DNA from: DATFJT01 sp965230755
Lineage (GTDB): Bacteria > Bacteroidota > Bacteroidia > Chitinophagales > Saprospiraceae
NCBI GenBank assembly: GCA_965230755.1
Contig: CBDDLT010000006.1
Coordinates: 1-64,000 of the forward strand
Direction: 5' to 3'
DNA: 64,000 nt
Numbering within the stretch: the first letter of the stretch is position 1; each line of letters opens with the position of its first letter. This document shows, in pieces, positions 9,523 to 18,964 of the stretch. A program made the translations under genes and the position numbers. The notes under the pieces were generated by a model. The model had not been told where the DNA came from. It ran no database searches and saw only the letters and a list, made by a program, of their open reading frames with translations.

Positions 9523-12500
9523 ATGCGAATTGTTTTTACGCTTTTAATCCTTAGCTTTTTTACTTATTCCGGATATACTCAGTGTGATGATCTCGAAGTA
9601 GATGCCGGGGAAGACTTTAAGGTTTGCCCTGATGAAAGTATCATTCTTAATGGGAATATTACTGGATCCTACATCTCTTTTACATGGGAGGATCAAAGTA
9701 GAGTACTCGAACCTACATTTTTAACTACTGAAGCGACGGGTCCTGGGACTTATAGATTGGTAGTAACTGCTCCGAGTAACACCAACTTGATCGTTAATGG
9801 AGATTTCGCAGGTGGAAATACATCATTTACCAGTGAACATGTATATGTTCCACCTGGCACTGTCCTTGGATGGGGACAGTATTCGGTTTCGGATAATCCT
9901 ATGTTGTTCAATGCTGGTTTTTCAAATTGCAATGATGTCTCCGGAGATGGACAGATGTTAATATCTGATGGAAGTGATGCAGCTGTATTAGATGTTTGGT
10001 GTCAAACGGTTGCCGTTATGCCGAATACAGATTATTTCTTCATTTTTCATGGTACCTCAGTATTTCCTGGTGATCCGGCGCCAGCAGTCTTTAATGTCAC
10101 CTTTAATGGTGTTGTTGAGGGTAATTATCCATTGGCCGGAGGGGCTTGCAATTGGCAAGAGTTTGTAACGAATTGGAATTCTGGTGGTTTGGGTTCCGTA
10201 GAGATATGTATTGAGAATAGTAATACGATTCAATTCGGAAACGATTTTGCAATAGATCACATTCAGTTGTACGGAAGTTGTATTGAAGAAGATGAAGTAA
10301 CGGTAGAGTTAATTGAAATGCCATTGGCTGCAGACGATTTAGCCGAGCTTCCTTGTCCAGGTCAATTGCTTGATTTGATTCTTACCGATTATCCTACCGT
10401 AGGTCCTTATACGGTTAACTGGACTACATTTGACGGGAATATAGTGTCGACATTGACTGACGCACCGTATACGGCAACGGTAAATGCACCAGGTACTTAT
10501 ACGGTAGAATTAGTATATGATGATGGTATAAAACAGTGCATAGAAGTTCTTGATATCGAAGTAGAGGAAGGTGATGTGATGTTAGAGGCTTTTCCAGAGG
10601 AAGAGACTTCCTTGGCGTGTTTGCAGGATGGAAAATTAATCGCTCAGGATGCTAATCCCGACAACGAATACACTTGGTATAGCGATCCCGGCCTCATAAC
10701 AAGTAATCCCGATACCACCTTTGTATTTGTCGCTCAAGAGGGTACTTACTTTCTGATAGAGATTGATCCGGATTCGGGTTGCAGAGATACGACTGAGATA
10801 GAGGTATTTGCTGATTTGGATTTTCCAGAAGCTGTGATTGGTGGCACTGATACGATCAATTGCCTGAATTCGGGTAGTTTTTATTTAGATGGTTCGGGAA
10901 GTCGAATTGGAACTGATGACGACTTGATTTGGAGTACCACCGATGGTGAAATTTTAGGTTCGAATGATAGCATCGCAGTTCGAATAGGCAGTACCGGAAT
11001 CTATGAATTAATAGTCTATGATACCATAACAGGTTGTTCCGATACCAGTCAAATAGAAATCTTCGAAGAGATCAGCGATCCTGAAGTGATGTTCCCAGAC
11101 GAATTGGAGTTGGATTGTAACACGGGAAGTCTTCAGGTATTCGATTTATTAGGTTCGACCGATACCTTGAGCTATGTATGGGAGTTTGGGGGTGCGGCAT
11201 TTAGTCAAGACACTTTTGATGTTACTGGGGAAGGGGAATTAATAGTTAGGTCTCGAGATGATGAGAACGGTTGTGAAGTGACCGATACGATAAATATTAT
11301 TCTTTCTGATGATGTGCCGGTGATCGATTGGCCAATTCTTGAGGAGATCAATTGTGATAGGGGAGTAGTGGAAATTTCCAGCGGATTGATGGCTGGTGAT
11401 AGTCTGGAATTGACTTGGTCGACAGGAACAGGGGGAATTATAGGGTCGAATGATGGGGAGATGATCCAAGTCAATGAATCGGGATGGTATATTTTAACTG
11501 TGGTAAACAACAACAACGGTTGTAGCAATACTGATTCAATAGAAGTACTGGATGACTTTTCTTTACCCAATCTAAATACCCAGGATACCAGCACATTTTC
11601 ATGTGGAGATGTGACGATAGAATTAGTGGGTAATACGGATTTTACTTTTCCCGGATTAACATGGTATTGGACGACAACCAGTGGAAGTATAGTTAGTGAT
11701 CCAAATTCGGATAGAATAGATGTGGATGCTCCGGGAGAGTACTTTTTCATCATTACGAGTAGCACCAACGGCTGTTCAGATACCGTTGAACAAGTAGTTG
11801 TACCGGACCAGAATATCCCTTCCTTAAGTACAGATCCCGTAGGCAAAATAGATTGTATCAACGATCGAGTAGTATTAAGTGCGAATGGCCAGTCAAGCAA
11901 TGGATCGAATATCAGCTATCAATGGACAACAATGGATGGTGTAATCATGGGTAATCCCAATGCACCCACATTGACAGTGATGGATGGAGGGTCGTATCGG
12001 ATCGAAATAATAGATGATGGAAATGGATGCAGGAATGCAGCGACCTTAACGGTAGTAGTAGATACCATCTCACCCGTGGTGAGTTTTACCTCAGACTTGG
12101 AGTTGGATTGTATTCAATCGAGTGCGATGTTATTTCCAATACAAGCTGAAAATAGTGATTTTGACTATCAGTGGAATACGGCAGATGGATCGTTGCCAAT
12201 GAATCCCAATCAACACACCATAGAAGTAATGGATGAAGGGACTTATGTGTTGACGGTCATCAATAGGACGAACGGTTGTAGAAACAGTGAGTCGATCACC
12301 GTGACAGAAGACGTCAACACACCGTTATCGGACATAGTAGCACCGGGGATATTGACTTGTGAGATGCCGAGCATAGTATTGGATGCGAGCAATTCGAGTG
12401 ATGGTCCGGAGATCGACTATGATTGGACTAGTGTTGATGGTAATTTTATTGATATGAGCGATCGTCAACGCGTGGAAGTTGACGAACCCGGTACTTACCA

Positions 12501-13596
12501 ACTGGTGATAACGAACACGAATAATTTCTGTAGCGATACGGTAGAAGTGGAAGTGATGAGCAATGAGACCTATCCGATCATTTCGATATCGACACCGGAT
12601 TCATTGGGATGTGAGAATGCAGAAGTACAGATCGTAGCACAAGTCAGTAATTCGATGAGCAATACTACTCAGTGGAGCACATCGGACGGAAGAATTGTAT
12701 CAAGTACAACGGGCAATACGATTACAGTAGACTTGGGGGGTACTTATGTATTCCGGGTTGAAGATTTAGCCAGCGGTTGTATTACTGAAGATAGTGTGAG
12801 AGTAGGCGGAGTAGCAACGGGTCCAACGGGATTTGACTTGATGATTGATGAAGGCTTGTGTTTGGGAGAAGAGTCAAGCATCTTCATCAGCAATGTAGTA
12901 GGCGGTGAAGCACCGTATAGAGTAGAGTTGAATGGAGTAGGATTGGACTTTGATACGAATGAAGCGGTATTTCCCGGAGACTATGTATTGGTAGTATATG
13001 ACGAGAATGACTGTATAGTATCCGATACGTTTACGATTCGAGGCGGGAGGGAATATCCGGTTAATATCGGTTTAGACTTTACGATCACGGCAGGGGATTA
13101 TGAATTATTGATTCCACAGTTTGGCTTTGATACGAGCATCATAGAGAGTTTGCAGTGGAGCCCAAGTGAGGCAGTGAGTTGTGATACCTGTATCAGGACG
13201 GAATTTATCTCGACGAGTTCAGTCGAATTGATACTAGAAGTATTGACAGAAGATGGCTGTAGGGGCATGGCTGATATCTTCATAACGGTGATACCGAGCA
13301 AGGATGTCTATATCCCGAATTCATTTTCACCGAATGCAGATAAGTTGAACGACTACTTCACGGTCTTTGCGAGAGAGGGAAGAGTTAGAGAAGTGAAACA
13401 CTTGCGGGTATTCAATAGATGGGGTGATATGGTATTCGAGAAGGAGAACTTTCCACCGAATGTAGAAGAACAGGGATGGGATGGCAGACAAAATGGAGAG
13501 GACTTAAATTCTGAGGTATTCATCTTTACAGCAGAGGTAGAGTTCATCAATGGTAGCACACAATTATTTTCAGGAGATATCACATTGTTAAAATAA
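9523..13596 (+). CDS. Giant T9SS type B surface protein, array copy 2
   Basis: Secreted surface protein of 1,357 residues, 21 bases after copy 1. Signal peptide MRIVFTLLILSFFTYSGYTQ, then CDDLEVDAGEDFKVCPDE. Residues about 87-253 look like a beta-sandwich, carbohydrate-binding-like module (from NLIVNGDFAGGN to IDHIQLYGSC); the ligand is unknown. Ig-like repeats follow, then the shared C-terminal cassette with the CHU_C sorting domain (IPNSFSPNADKLNDYF). The N-terminal half is clearly homologous to that of copy 3 but diverged, and unlike copy 1. The stop-to-start junction with copy 3 nearly repeats its own upstream junction. Secretion through T9SS is established knowledge for this domain; an adhesin role is inference. 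Confidence 0.88.
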   Translation: MRIVFTLLILSFFTYSGYTQCDDLEVDAGEDFKVCPDESIILNGNITGSYISFTWEDQSRVLEPTFLTTEATGPGTYRLVVTAPSNTNLIVNGDFAGGNTSFTSEHVYVPPGTVLGWGQYSVSDNPMLFNAGFSNCNDVSGDGQMLISDGSDAAVLDVWCQTVAVMPNTDYFFIFHGTSVFPGDPAPAVFNVTFNGVVEGNYPLAGGACNWQEFVTNWNSGGLGSVEICIENSNTIQFGNDFAIDHIQLYGSCIEEDEVTVELIEMPLAADDLAELPCPGQLLDLILTDYPTVGPYTVNWTTFDGNIVSTLTDAPYTATVNAPGTYTVELVYDDGIKQCIEVLDIEVEEGDVMLEAFPEEETSLACLQDGKLIAQDANPDNEYTWYSDPGLITSNPDTTFVFVAQEGTYFLIEIDPDSGCRDTTEIEVFADLDFPEAVIGGTDTINCLNSGSFYLDGSGSRIGTDDDLIWSTTDGEILGSNDSIAVRIGSTGIYELIVYDTITGCSDTSQIEIFEEISDPEVMFPDELELDCNTGSLQVFDLLGSTDTLSYVWEFGGAAFSQDTFDVTGEGELIVRSRDDENGCEVTDTINIILSDDVPVIDWPILEEINCDRGVVEISSGLMAGDSLELTWSTGTGGIIGSNDGEMIQVNESGWYILTVVNNNNGCSNTDSIEVLDDFSLPNLNTQDTSTFSCGDVTIELVGNTDFTFPGLTWYWTTTSGSIVSDPNSDRIDVDAPGEYFFIITSSTNGCSDTVEQVVVPDQNIPSLSTDPVGKIDCINDRVVLSANGQSSNGSNISYQWTTMDGVIMGNPNAPTLTVMDGGSYRIEIIDDGNGCRNAATLTVVVDTISPVVSFTSDLELDCIQSSAMLFPIQAENSDFDYQWNTADGSLPMNPNQHTIEVMDEGTYVLTVINRTNGCRNSESITVTEDVNTPLSDIVAPGILTCEMPSIVLDASNSSDGPEIDYDWTSVDGNFIDMSDRQRVEVDEPGTYQLVITNTNNFCSDTVEVEVMSNETYPIISISTPDSLGCENAEVQIVAQVSNSMSNTTQWSTSDGRIVSSTTGNTITVDLGGTYVFRVEDLASGCITEDSVRVGGVATGPTGFDLMIDEGLCLGEESSIFISNVVGGEAPYRVELNGVGLDFDTNEAVFPGDYVLVVYDENDCIVSDTFTIRGGREYPVNIGLDFTITAGDYELLIPQFGFDTSIIESLQWSPSEAVSCDTCIRTEFISTSSVELILEVLTEDGCRGMADIFITVIPSKDVYIPNSFSPNADKLNDYFTVFAREGRVREVKHLRVFNRWGDMVFEKENFPPNVEEQGWDGRQNGEDLNSEVFIFTAEVEFINGSTQLFSGDITLLK
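11566..13596 (+). repeat. Conserved C-terminal cassette, copy 2 (2,031 bp)
   Basis: Same length and domain content as the blocks at 7471 and 15656. Several silent positions group it with copy 3 (for example the stretch encoding MNPNQHTIEVMDEGTY), whereas in others copy 3 groups with copy 1 (the stretch encoding VEVDEPG). This is the pattern expected from patchwise gene conversion. Confidence 0.9.
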
Positions 13597-13615
13597 AACG
13601 GTATAAGAGAATTCT

Positions 13616-16600
13616 ATGCGAGTAATTTTCACACTTCTACTATCAAGCCTACTAACATTTTCAGGATTTGCGCAGTGTGATGACCTCGAGGTTGATGCAG
13701 GTCAAGATTTTAAGGTATGCCCGGATGAAGACATAACGCTACAAGGAGATATCACGGGCAATTATACATCCTTCAGATGGGAACCTTCAGGTAGAGTGCT
13801 GAATCCTTTTGAGCTTTTCACAACAGCCGTGGGTCCTGGTACATATAGACTTATAGTGAACACTCCCGATGACATGAATCTTATTGTCAACGGTGATTTT
13901 GCTGGAGGTAATGCTTCATTCACCAGTGATTATACCTATGTACCTCCTGGCCCTTATCCTGGTTATGGATATTATACCGTAGGAAACAACCCAACCGTAA
14001 TGAATGGTGGATGGGATGATTGTGCTGATGTAACGGGAGAGGATCAGATGATGATTGTAGATGGTAGCGATGTGGCTGGCTTGGATGTATGGTGTCAAAC
14101 TGTGGCTGTAAATCCCAATACGGACTACATTTTTATATTCCATGCAAGTTCTTCTTATCCCGATCCATCTCCACCGGTTCTAAGAGTAGAATTCAATGGT
14201 GTTCCGGTAGCTTCTTATAATGTATCTGGTTCTAGTTGTTCATGGGAAGAATTCATAACCAATTGGAATTCTGGAGGATTGACTTCTGTTGAAATATGTA
14301 TAGAAAATACCAACACTGCTCGAGGTGGAAATGACTTTGTTCTTGATAATATTCAGTTTTACGGCAGTTGTGTCGAAGAAGATGAAGTTACTGTCGAAGT
14401 GGTAGAAATGCCATTGGATGCAGATGATTTGGTAGAGCTCCCTTGTCCTGGTCAGTTGCTGGATTTGCTGTTAACCGACTATCCCTCTTTTGGACCATAC
14501 ATGGTAAACTGGACAACTTTTGATGGGAATATAGTCTCTACCTTGACTGCCGCACCTTATACTGCCACAGTAGATGCTCCCGGAACCTATACGGTTGAAT
14601 TGGTGTATAATGATGGAGCAACACAATGCATCAAATCATTAGATATTGAAGTAGAAGAGGGCGATGTAATGTTGGAAGCTTTTCCTGAAGAGGAAACCCC
14701 GCTAGCATGCCTTCAAGATGGAAAACTGATTGCGCAAGATGCGAATCCCGACAACGAATACACTTGGTATAGTTATCCCGGTCTTATAACGAGTAATCCC
14801 GATACGACTTTCGTGTTTGTATCTCAAGAGGGAACCTATTATTTGATTGAGATTGATCCCGACTCTGGGTGTAGAGATACCACTGAGATTGAGGTTCTGG
14901 CTGACGCTGATTTTCCAGAAGCTAGAATCACGGCTATGGATACCATGAATTGCTTGAATTCGGATAGATTTTATTTGGATGGCTCGGGAAGTCGAATTGG
15001 AGCTGATGACGACTTGATTTGGAGTACCACGGATGGTGAAATATTGGGTTCGAATGATAGTATTGCAGTCCGAATAGGCAGTACCGGAATCTATGAATTA
15101 GTGGTCTATGATACCATAACAGGTTGTTCCGATACCAGTCAAATAGAAATCTTTGAAGAGATTAGCGATCCTGAAGTGATGTTCCCAGACGAATTGGATC
15201 TAGATTGTTCTACCGGAAGTCTCCAAGTATTTGATTTATTGGGTTCGACGGATACCTTAAACTACGTTTGGGAGTTTGGTGGTGCAACATTTAATCAAGA
15301 TACTTTTGATGTGACTGCGGAAGGAGAGTTAATTGTTAGGTCTCGAGATGATAAAAACGGTTGTGAAGTGATAGATACGATTACCGTGATTCTATCGGAT
15401 GATGTGCCCGTGATCAATTGGATGGTCCCGGATACTATCAATTGTAACCAAGGTATGGTGGAAATTTTCAGTGGCTTGATGGCCGGTGATAGCTTAGAAT
15501 TAACTTGGTCCTCCAACACTGGAGGCATCATCGGTTCAAACGATGGGGAGATGATTGAAGTCAATGAATCAGGGTGGTATGTTTTGACAGTTTTAAACAA
15601 TAATAATGGTTGTAGTAGAACGGATTCTATTGAAGTGATAAGAGATTTTGACCTCCCTAATATAAGTACTCAGGATACCAGTACGTTTTCATGTGGAGAT
15701 GTGACAATAGAATTGGTAGGAGTTACAGACTTTAGTTATCCCGGATTAACCTGGTATTGGACGACCACAAATGGAAGCATCGTAAGCGACCCAAACTCAG
15801 ATCGGATACTAGTGGATGCCCCGGGAGAATATATTTTCATTATTTCGAATAGCAGGAATGGGTGTGCGGAAGGCGTTACTCATGTTGTAGTTCCGGACCA
15901 GAATATCCCTTCCTTAAGTACAGATCCCGTCGGAACGATAGATTGTATCAACGATCGCGTGGTATTAAGTGCGAATGGCCAATCGAGCAATGGATCAAAT
16001 ATCAGCTATCAATGGACGACTATGGATGGTGTAATCATGGGTAATCCCAATGCACCGACATTGACAGTGATGGATGGCGGTTCTTATCGGATCGAAATAA
16101 TAGATGACGGTAATGGATGCAGGAATGCTGCGACCCTAACGGTGTTGGTAGATACCATCTCACCAGTGGTGAGTTTTACTTCAGACTTGGAGTTGGATTG
16201 TATTCAATCTAGTGCGATGTTATTTCCAATACAAGCCGAGAATAGTGATTTTGACTATCAGTGGAATACGGCGGATGGATCGTTGCCAATGAATCCCAAT
16301 CAACACACCATAGAAGTAATGGATGAAGGGACTTATGTGTTGACGGTCATCAATAGGACGAACGGTTGTAGAAGCAGTGAGTCAATCACAGTGACAGAAG
16401 ATGTCAATACACCAGTATCAGACATAGTAGCACCAGGGATATTGACTTGCGAGATGCCGAGCATAGTATTGGATGCGAGCAATTCGAGTGATGGTCCGGA
16501 GATCGACTATGATTGGAGTAGTGTTGATGGTAATTTTATTGATATGAGCGATCGTCAACGCGTGGAGGTGGACGAACCTGGTACTTACCAACTGGTGATA

Positions 16601-17686
16601 ACGAACACGAATAATTTCTGTAGCGATACGGTAGAAGTGGAAGTGATGAGCAATGAGACCTATCCGATTATTTCGATAGCGACACCGGATTCATTGGGAT
16701 GTGAGAATGCAGAAGTACAGATAATAGCTCAAGTAAGTAATTCGATGAGCAATACGACACAGTGGAGCACATCGGATGGAAGAATTTTATCAAGTACAAC
16801 GGGCAATACGATCACAGTGGATTTGGGAGGCACTTATGTATTCCGGGTTGAAGATTTAGCCAGTGGTTGTATTACGGAAGATAGTGTGAGGGTAGGCGGA
16901 GTAGCGACGGGACCAACAGGATTTGACTTGATGATCGATGAGGGCTTGTGTTTAGGAGAAGAGTCGAGCATCTTCATCAGCAATGTAATAGGCGGTGAAG
17001 CGCCGTATAGAGTCGAATTAAATGGAGTAGGATTGGACTTTGATAAAAATGAGGCAGTATTTCCAGGAGATTATGTATTGGTGGTGTATGACGAGAATGA
17101 CTGTATAGTATCCGATACGTTTACGATACGAGGAGGGAGGGAATATCCGGTGAATATCGGTTTAGACTTTACGATTACGGCAGGCGATTATGAATTATTG
17201 ATCCCACAGTTTGGCTTTGATACGAGCATCATCGAGAATCTAAAGTGGAGTCCAAGTGAGGCAGTGAGTTGTGATACATGTATCAGGACAGAATTTATCT
17301 CGACGAGTTCAGTCGAATTGATACTGGAAGTATTGACAGAAGATGGCTGTAGGGGCATGGCTGATATTTTCATAACGGTGATACCGAGCAAGGATGTCTA
17401 TATCCCGAATTCATTTTCACCGAATGCAGATAAGTTGAACGACTACTTCACGGTCTTTGCAAGAGATGGGAGAGTTAGAGAAGTGAAACACTTGCGGGTA
17501 TTCAATAGATGGGGTGATATGGTATTCGAGAAGGAGAATTTTCCACCGAATGTAGAGGAACAGGGATGGGATGGAAGACAGAATGGAGAGGACCTGAATC
17601 CAGAGGTATTCATCTTTACAGCGGAAGTGGAGTTCATCAATGGAAGTACACAGTTGTTTTCAGGAGATGTCACCTTATTAAAGTAA
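13616..17686 (+). CDS. Giant T9SS type B surface protein, array copy 3
   Basis: Secreted surface protein of 1,356 residues starting 19 bases after copy 2. Signal peptide MRVIFTLLLSSLLTFSGFAQ, then CDDLEVDAGQDFKVCPDE. It has the same plan as copy 2: a beta-sandwich module at about residues 88-253 (NLIVNGDFAGGN), Ig-like repeats, then the C-terminal cassette with an SprB-like repeat and a type B sorting domain. It differs most from the other copies at the start of the cassette (EYIFIISNSRNGCAEGVTHV), and is almost identical after PDQNIPS. It is the last gene of the array; a convergent permease gene follows. Surface display is well supported by family; the binding target is unknown. Confidence 0.88.
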   Translation: MRVIFTLLLSSLLTFSGFAQCDDLEVDAGQDFKVCPDEDITLQGDITGNYTSFRWEPSGRVLNPFELFTTAVGPGTYRLIVNTPDDMNLIVNGDFAGGNASFTSDYTYVPPGPYPGYGYYTVGNNPTVMNGGWDDCADVTGEDQMMIVDGSDVAGLDVWCQTVAVNPNTDYIFIFHASSSYPDPSPPVLRVEFNGVPVASYNVSGSSCSWEEFITNWNSGGLTSVEICIENTNTARGGNDFVLDNIQFYGSCVEEDEVTVEVVEMPLDADDLVELPCPGQLLDLLLTDYPSFGPYMVNWTTFDGNIVSTLTAAPYTATVDAPGTYTVELVYNDGATQCIKSLDIEVEEGDVMLEAFPEEETPLACLQDGKLIAQDANPDNEYTWYSYPGLITSNPDTTFVFVSQEGTYYLIEIDPDSGCRDTTEIEVLADADFPEARITAMDTMNCLNSDRFYLDGSGSRIGADDDLIWSTTDGEILGSNDSIAVRIGSTGIYELVVYDTITGCSDTSQIEIFEEISDPEVMFPDELDLDCSTGSLQVFDLLGSTDTLNYVWEFGGATFNQDTFDVTAEGELIVRSRDDKNGCEVIDTITVILSDDVPVINWMVPDTINCNQGMVEIFSGLMAGDSLELTWSSNTGGIIGSNDGEMIEVNESGWYVLTVLNNNNGCSRTDSIEVIRDFDLPNISTQDTSTFSCGDVTIELVGVTDFSYPGLTWYWTTTNGSIVSDPNSDRILVDAPGEYIFIISNSRNGCAEGVTHVVVPDQNIPSLSTDPVGTIDCINDRVVLSANGQSSNGSNISYQWTTMDGVIMGNPNAPTLTVMDGGSYRIEIIDDGNGCRNAATLTVLVDTISPVVSFTSDLELDCIQSSAMLFPIQAENSDFDYQWNTADGSLPMNPNQHTIEVMDEGTYVLTVINRTNGCRSSESITVTEDVNTPVSDIVAPGILTCEMPSIVLDASNSSDGPEIDYDWSSVDGNFIDMSDRQRVEVDEPGTYQLVITNTNNFCSDTVEVEVMSNETYPIISIATPDSLGCENAEVQIIAQVSNSMSNTTQWSTSDGRILSSTTGNTITVDLGGTYVFRVEDLASGCITEDSVRVGGVATGPTGFDLMIDEGLCLGEESSIFISNVIGGEAPYRVELNGVGLDFDKNEAVFPGDYVLVVYDENDCIVSDTFTIRGGREYPVNIGLDFTITAGDYELLIPQFGFDTSIIENLKWSPSEAVSCDTCIRTEFISTSSVELILEVLTEDGCRGMADIFITVIPSKDVYIPNSFSPNADKLNDYFTVFARDGRVREVKHLRVFNRWGDMVFEKENFPPNVEEQGWDGRQNGEDLNPEVFIFTAEVEFINGSTQLFSGDVTLLK
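15656..17686 (+). repeat. Conserved C-terminal cassette, copy 3 (2,031 bp)
   Basis: Third block of the same length. The first 80 or so codons are the most diverged from copy 2; after about 15900 differences are sparse and mostly silent. By hand count about 31 residues differ from copy 2 over 676, roughly half of them in that first part. Confidence 0.9.
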
Positions 17687-17748
17687 TCCATCTAAAAAAG
17701 ACCCTCAAAATTCTTACTTCCAAAAACCTAACTCCTAATCCGTAAACT

Positions 17749-18777
17749 CTATTGCGCCAAAATCTTAATCAAGAATACCAACACAACACTAATGATCAAG
17801 CCAAGAAGAACTTTCCCAAGATCACTGAGAAGTAGTACAATCGTTGAAGAGCTTACCTTTCTCTGAGAGAATAATCTGATGCCTAATTCTCGACCTGCAA
17901 GTAGACCAATAAATACCCAAGTAGTGCTCATTGGGAGTTTTCCTCCCCACAACCCAAAATAGTCGTACTTGAAGATGTAGAGAACGCATCCATAAATGAA
18001 GTCGATGATAGTAGCACTTCGAATATCCACGGTATTTATCTTACTTCGAACAACTTCTTGTACAGCCCCTCCCCGGTTGTAGAAAATAATTGCCAGTAGG
18101 CCCAAAAGTATGATCATAGAAATGGCAAACTCAAAGCCGTTAAGGCTATTTCCTCCTTGGAGGTAGATGTAGATATTCGCCAAGTCTTGCGTCAGCCACT
18201 GGAACCATAAAAATCCGGTGGTCAACCATTGTGTGGCGGTCCAGATAATTCTATTCCTTTCTTTGATAGGGTTTTTAATAAAGTAACTTTCGGTGAATTT
18301 GGTAATAGCCAAATAGATGAGAAGTGCAGATCCAAATGCTATGGCGTAACCCATAAGAGATTTATGGATCATGCCTCCTAGCTTTTGATCGGTATCAAAT
18401 AAGCTGCCCAACATGCTATTCAAGTCATTCGGAATATTTTGAAGCGAAAACAGGGTCAGAATCATAAAGGTTGTACTAACTGGAATCCCTATTCTTGTGA
18501 CCAGTAAAAGTGTCAAAGGAGGAAGAAGATAGTACCAGTAGTATACCTCAGGCGGAGTAAATTTCTCCAATCGACCATAGGAAATATCTGCATTGACCCA
18601 ACCGTAGATCAAGGCTGCCGAAAGTACCGTGGCAGCAAAAAGCCATAATATATACCATTCGACTCTTTTCTCATTGGATGTTAGGAATGTTCCCAATGTT
18701 TGAATTACATCGTTACCGACTACTGAAAAAGCGGCAAGAAAAAACCCTAACCACATTACAACCACAGAAAAATCCAT
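17749..18777 (-). CDS. PiT-like inorganic anion/phosphate permease homologue
   Basis: Polytopic inner-membrane protein of 342 residues with about ten hydrophobic segments. It resembles the PiT (inorganic phosphate transporter) family through two inverted half-motifs: an N-terminal FSVVGNDVIQTLGT, like the GANDVANSFGT signature, and PVSTTFMILTLFSL plus a C-terminal MSTTWVFIGLLAGRELG, like the PISTT signature. It is shorter than typical PiT proteins and the motifs are diverged, so phosphate is a likely but unproven substrate. It is convergent with the adhesin array and about 187 bases after the aspartic protease gene. Start ATG at 18777. Confidence 0.65.
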   Translation of the reverse strand: MDFSVVVMWLGFFLAAFSVVGNDVIQTLGTFLTSNEKRVEWYILWLFAATVLSAALIYGWVNADISYGRLEKFTPPEVYYWYYLLPPLTLLLVTRIGIPVSTTFMILTLFSLQNIPNDLNSMLGSLFDTDQKLGGMIHKSLMGYAIAFGSALLIYLAITKFTESYFIKNPIKERNRIIWTATQWLTTGFLWFQWLTQDLANIYIYLQGGNSLNGFEFAISMIILLGLLAIIFYNRGGAVQEVVRSKINTVDIRSATIIDFIYGCVLYIFKYDYFGLWGGKLPMSTTWVFIGLLAGRELGIRLFSQRKVSSSTIVLLLSDLGKVLLGLIISVVLVFLIKILAQ

Positions 18778-18904
18778 CTACAAATTTTTATGTTGTGGAA
18801 TACCAATGAAAAAAACTTGGCGAGCTTTTAGGCCCATACTAAGTTAGTTTACAGGTAAATTCCAACCTGCGAAAAAAGTAAAAAATAAAGAGATGAAATT
18901 AACA

Positions 18905-18928
18905 AAAAAGCGCGTGGAATTATGCGCG
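18905..18928 (-). terminator. Weak GC hairpin with T tract downstream of the protease gene
   Basis: On the minus strand two GCGC/CGCG half-sites lie about ten bases apart and are followed by TTTTTT. The stem is only four or five pairs. The position, just past the leftward aspartic protease gene and before the permease gene, fits a terminator, but support is weak. Confidence 0.3.
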
Positions 18929-18964
18929 GAACAGCTGAGTTAAAGTATAATTAATCTTGGAAAG

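Noticed and set aside
11205..11900. 231-codon antisense frame in array copy 2, with partial equivalents in copies 1 and 3
   Set aside because: Its recurrence follows from the duplicated sense sequence. The translation is Ser/Pro/Thr-rich without a domain.
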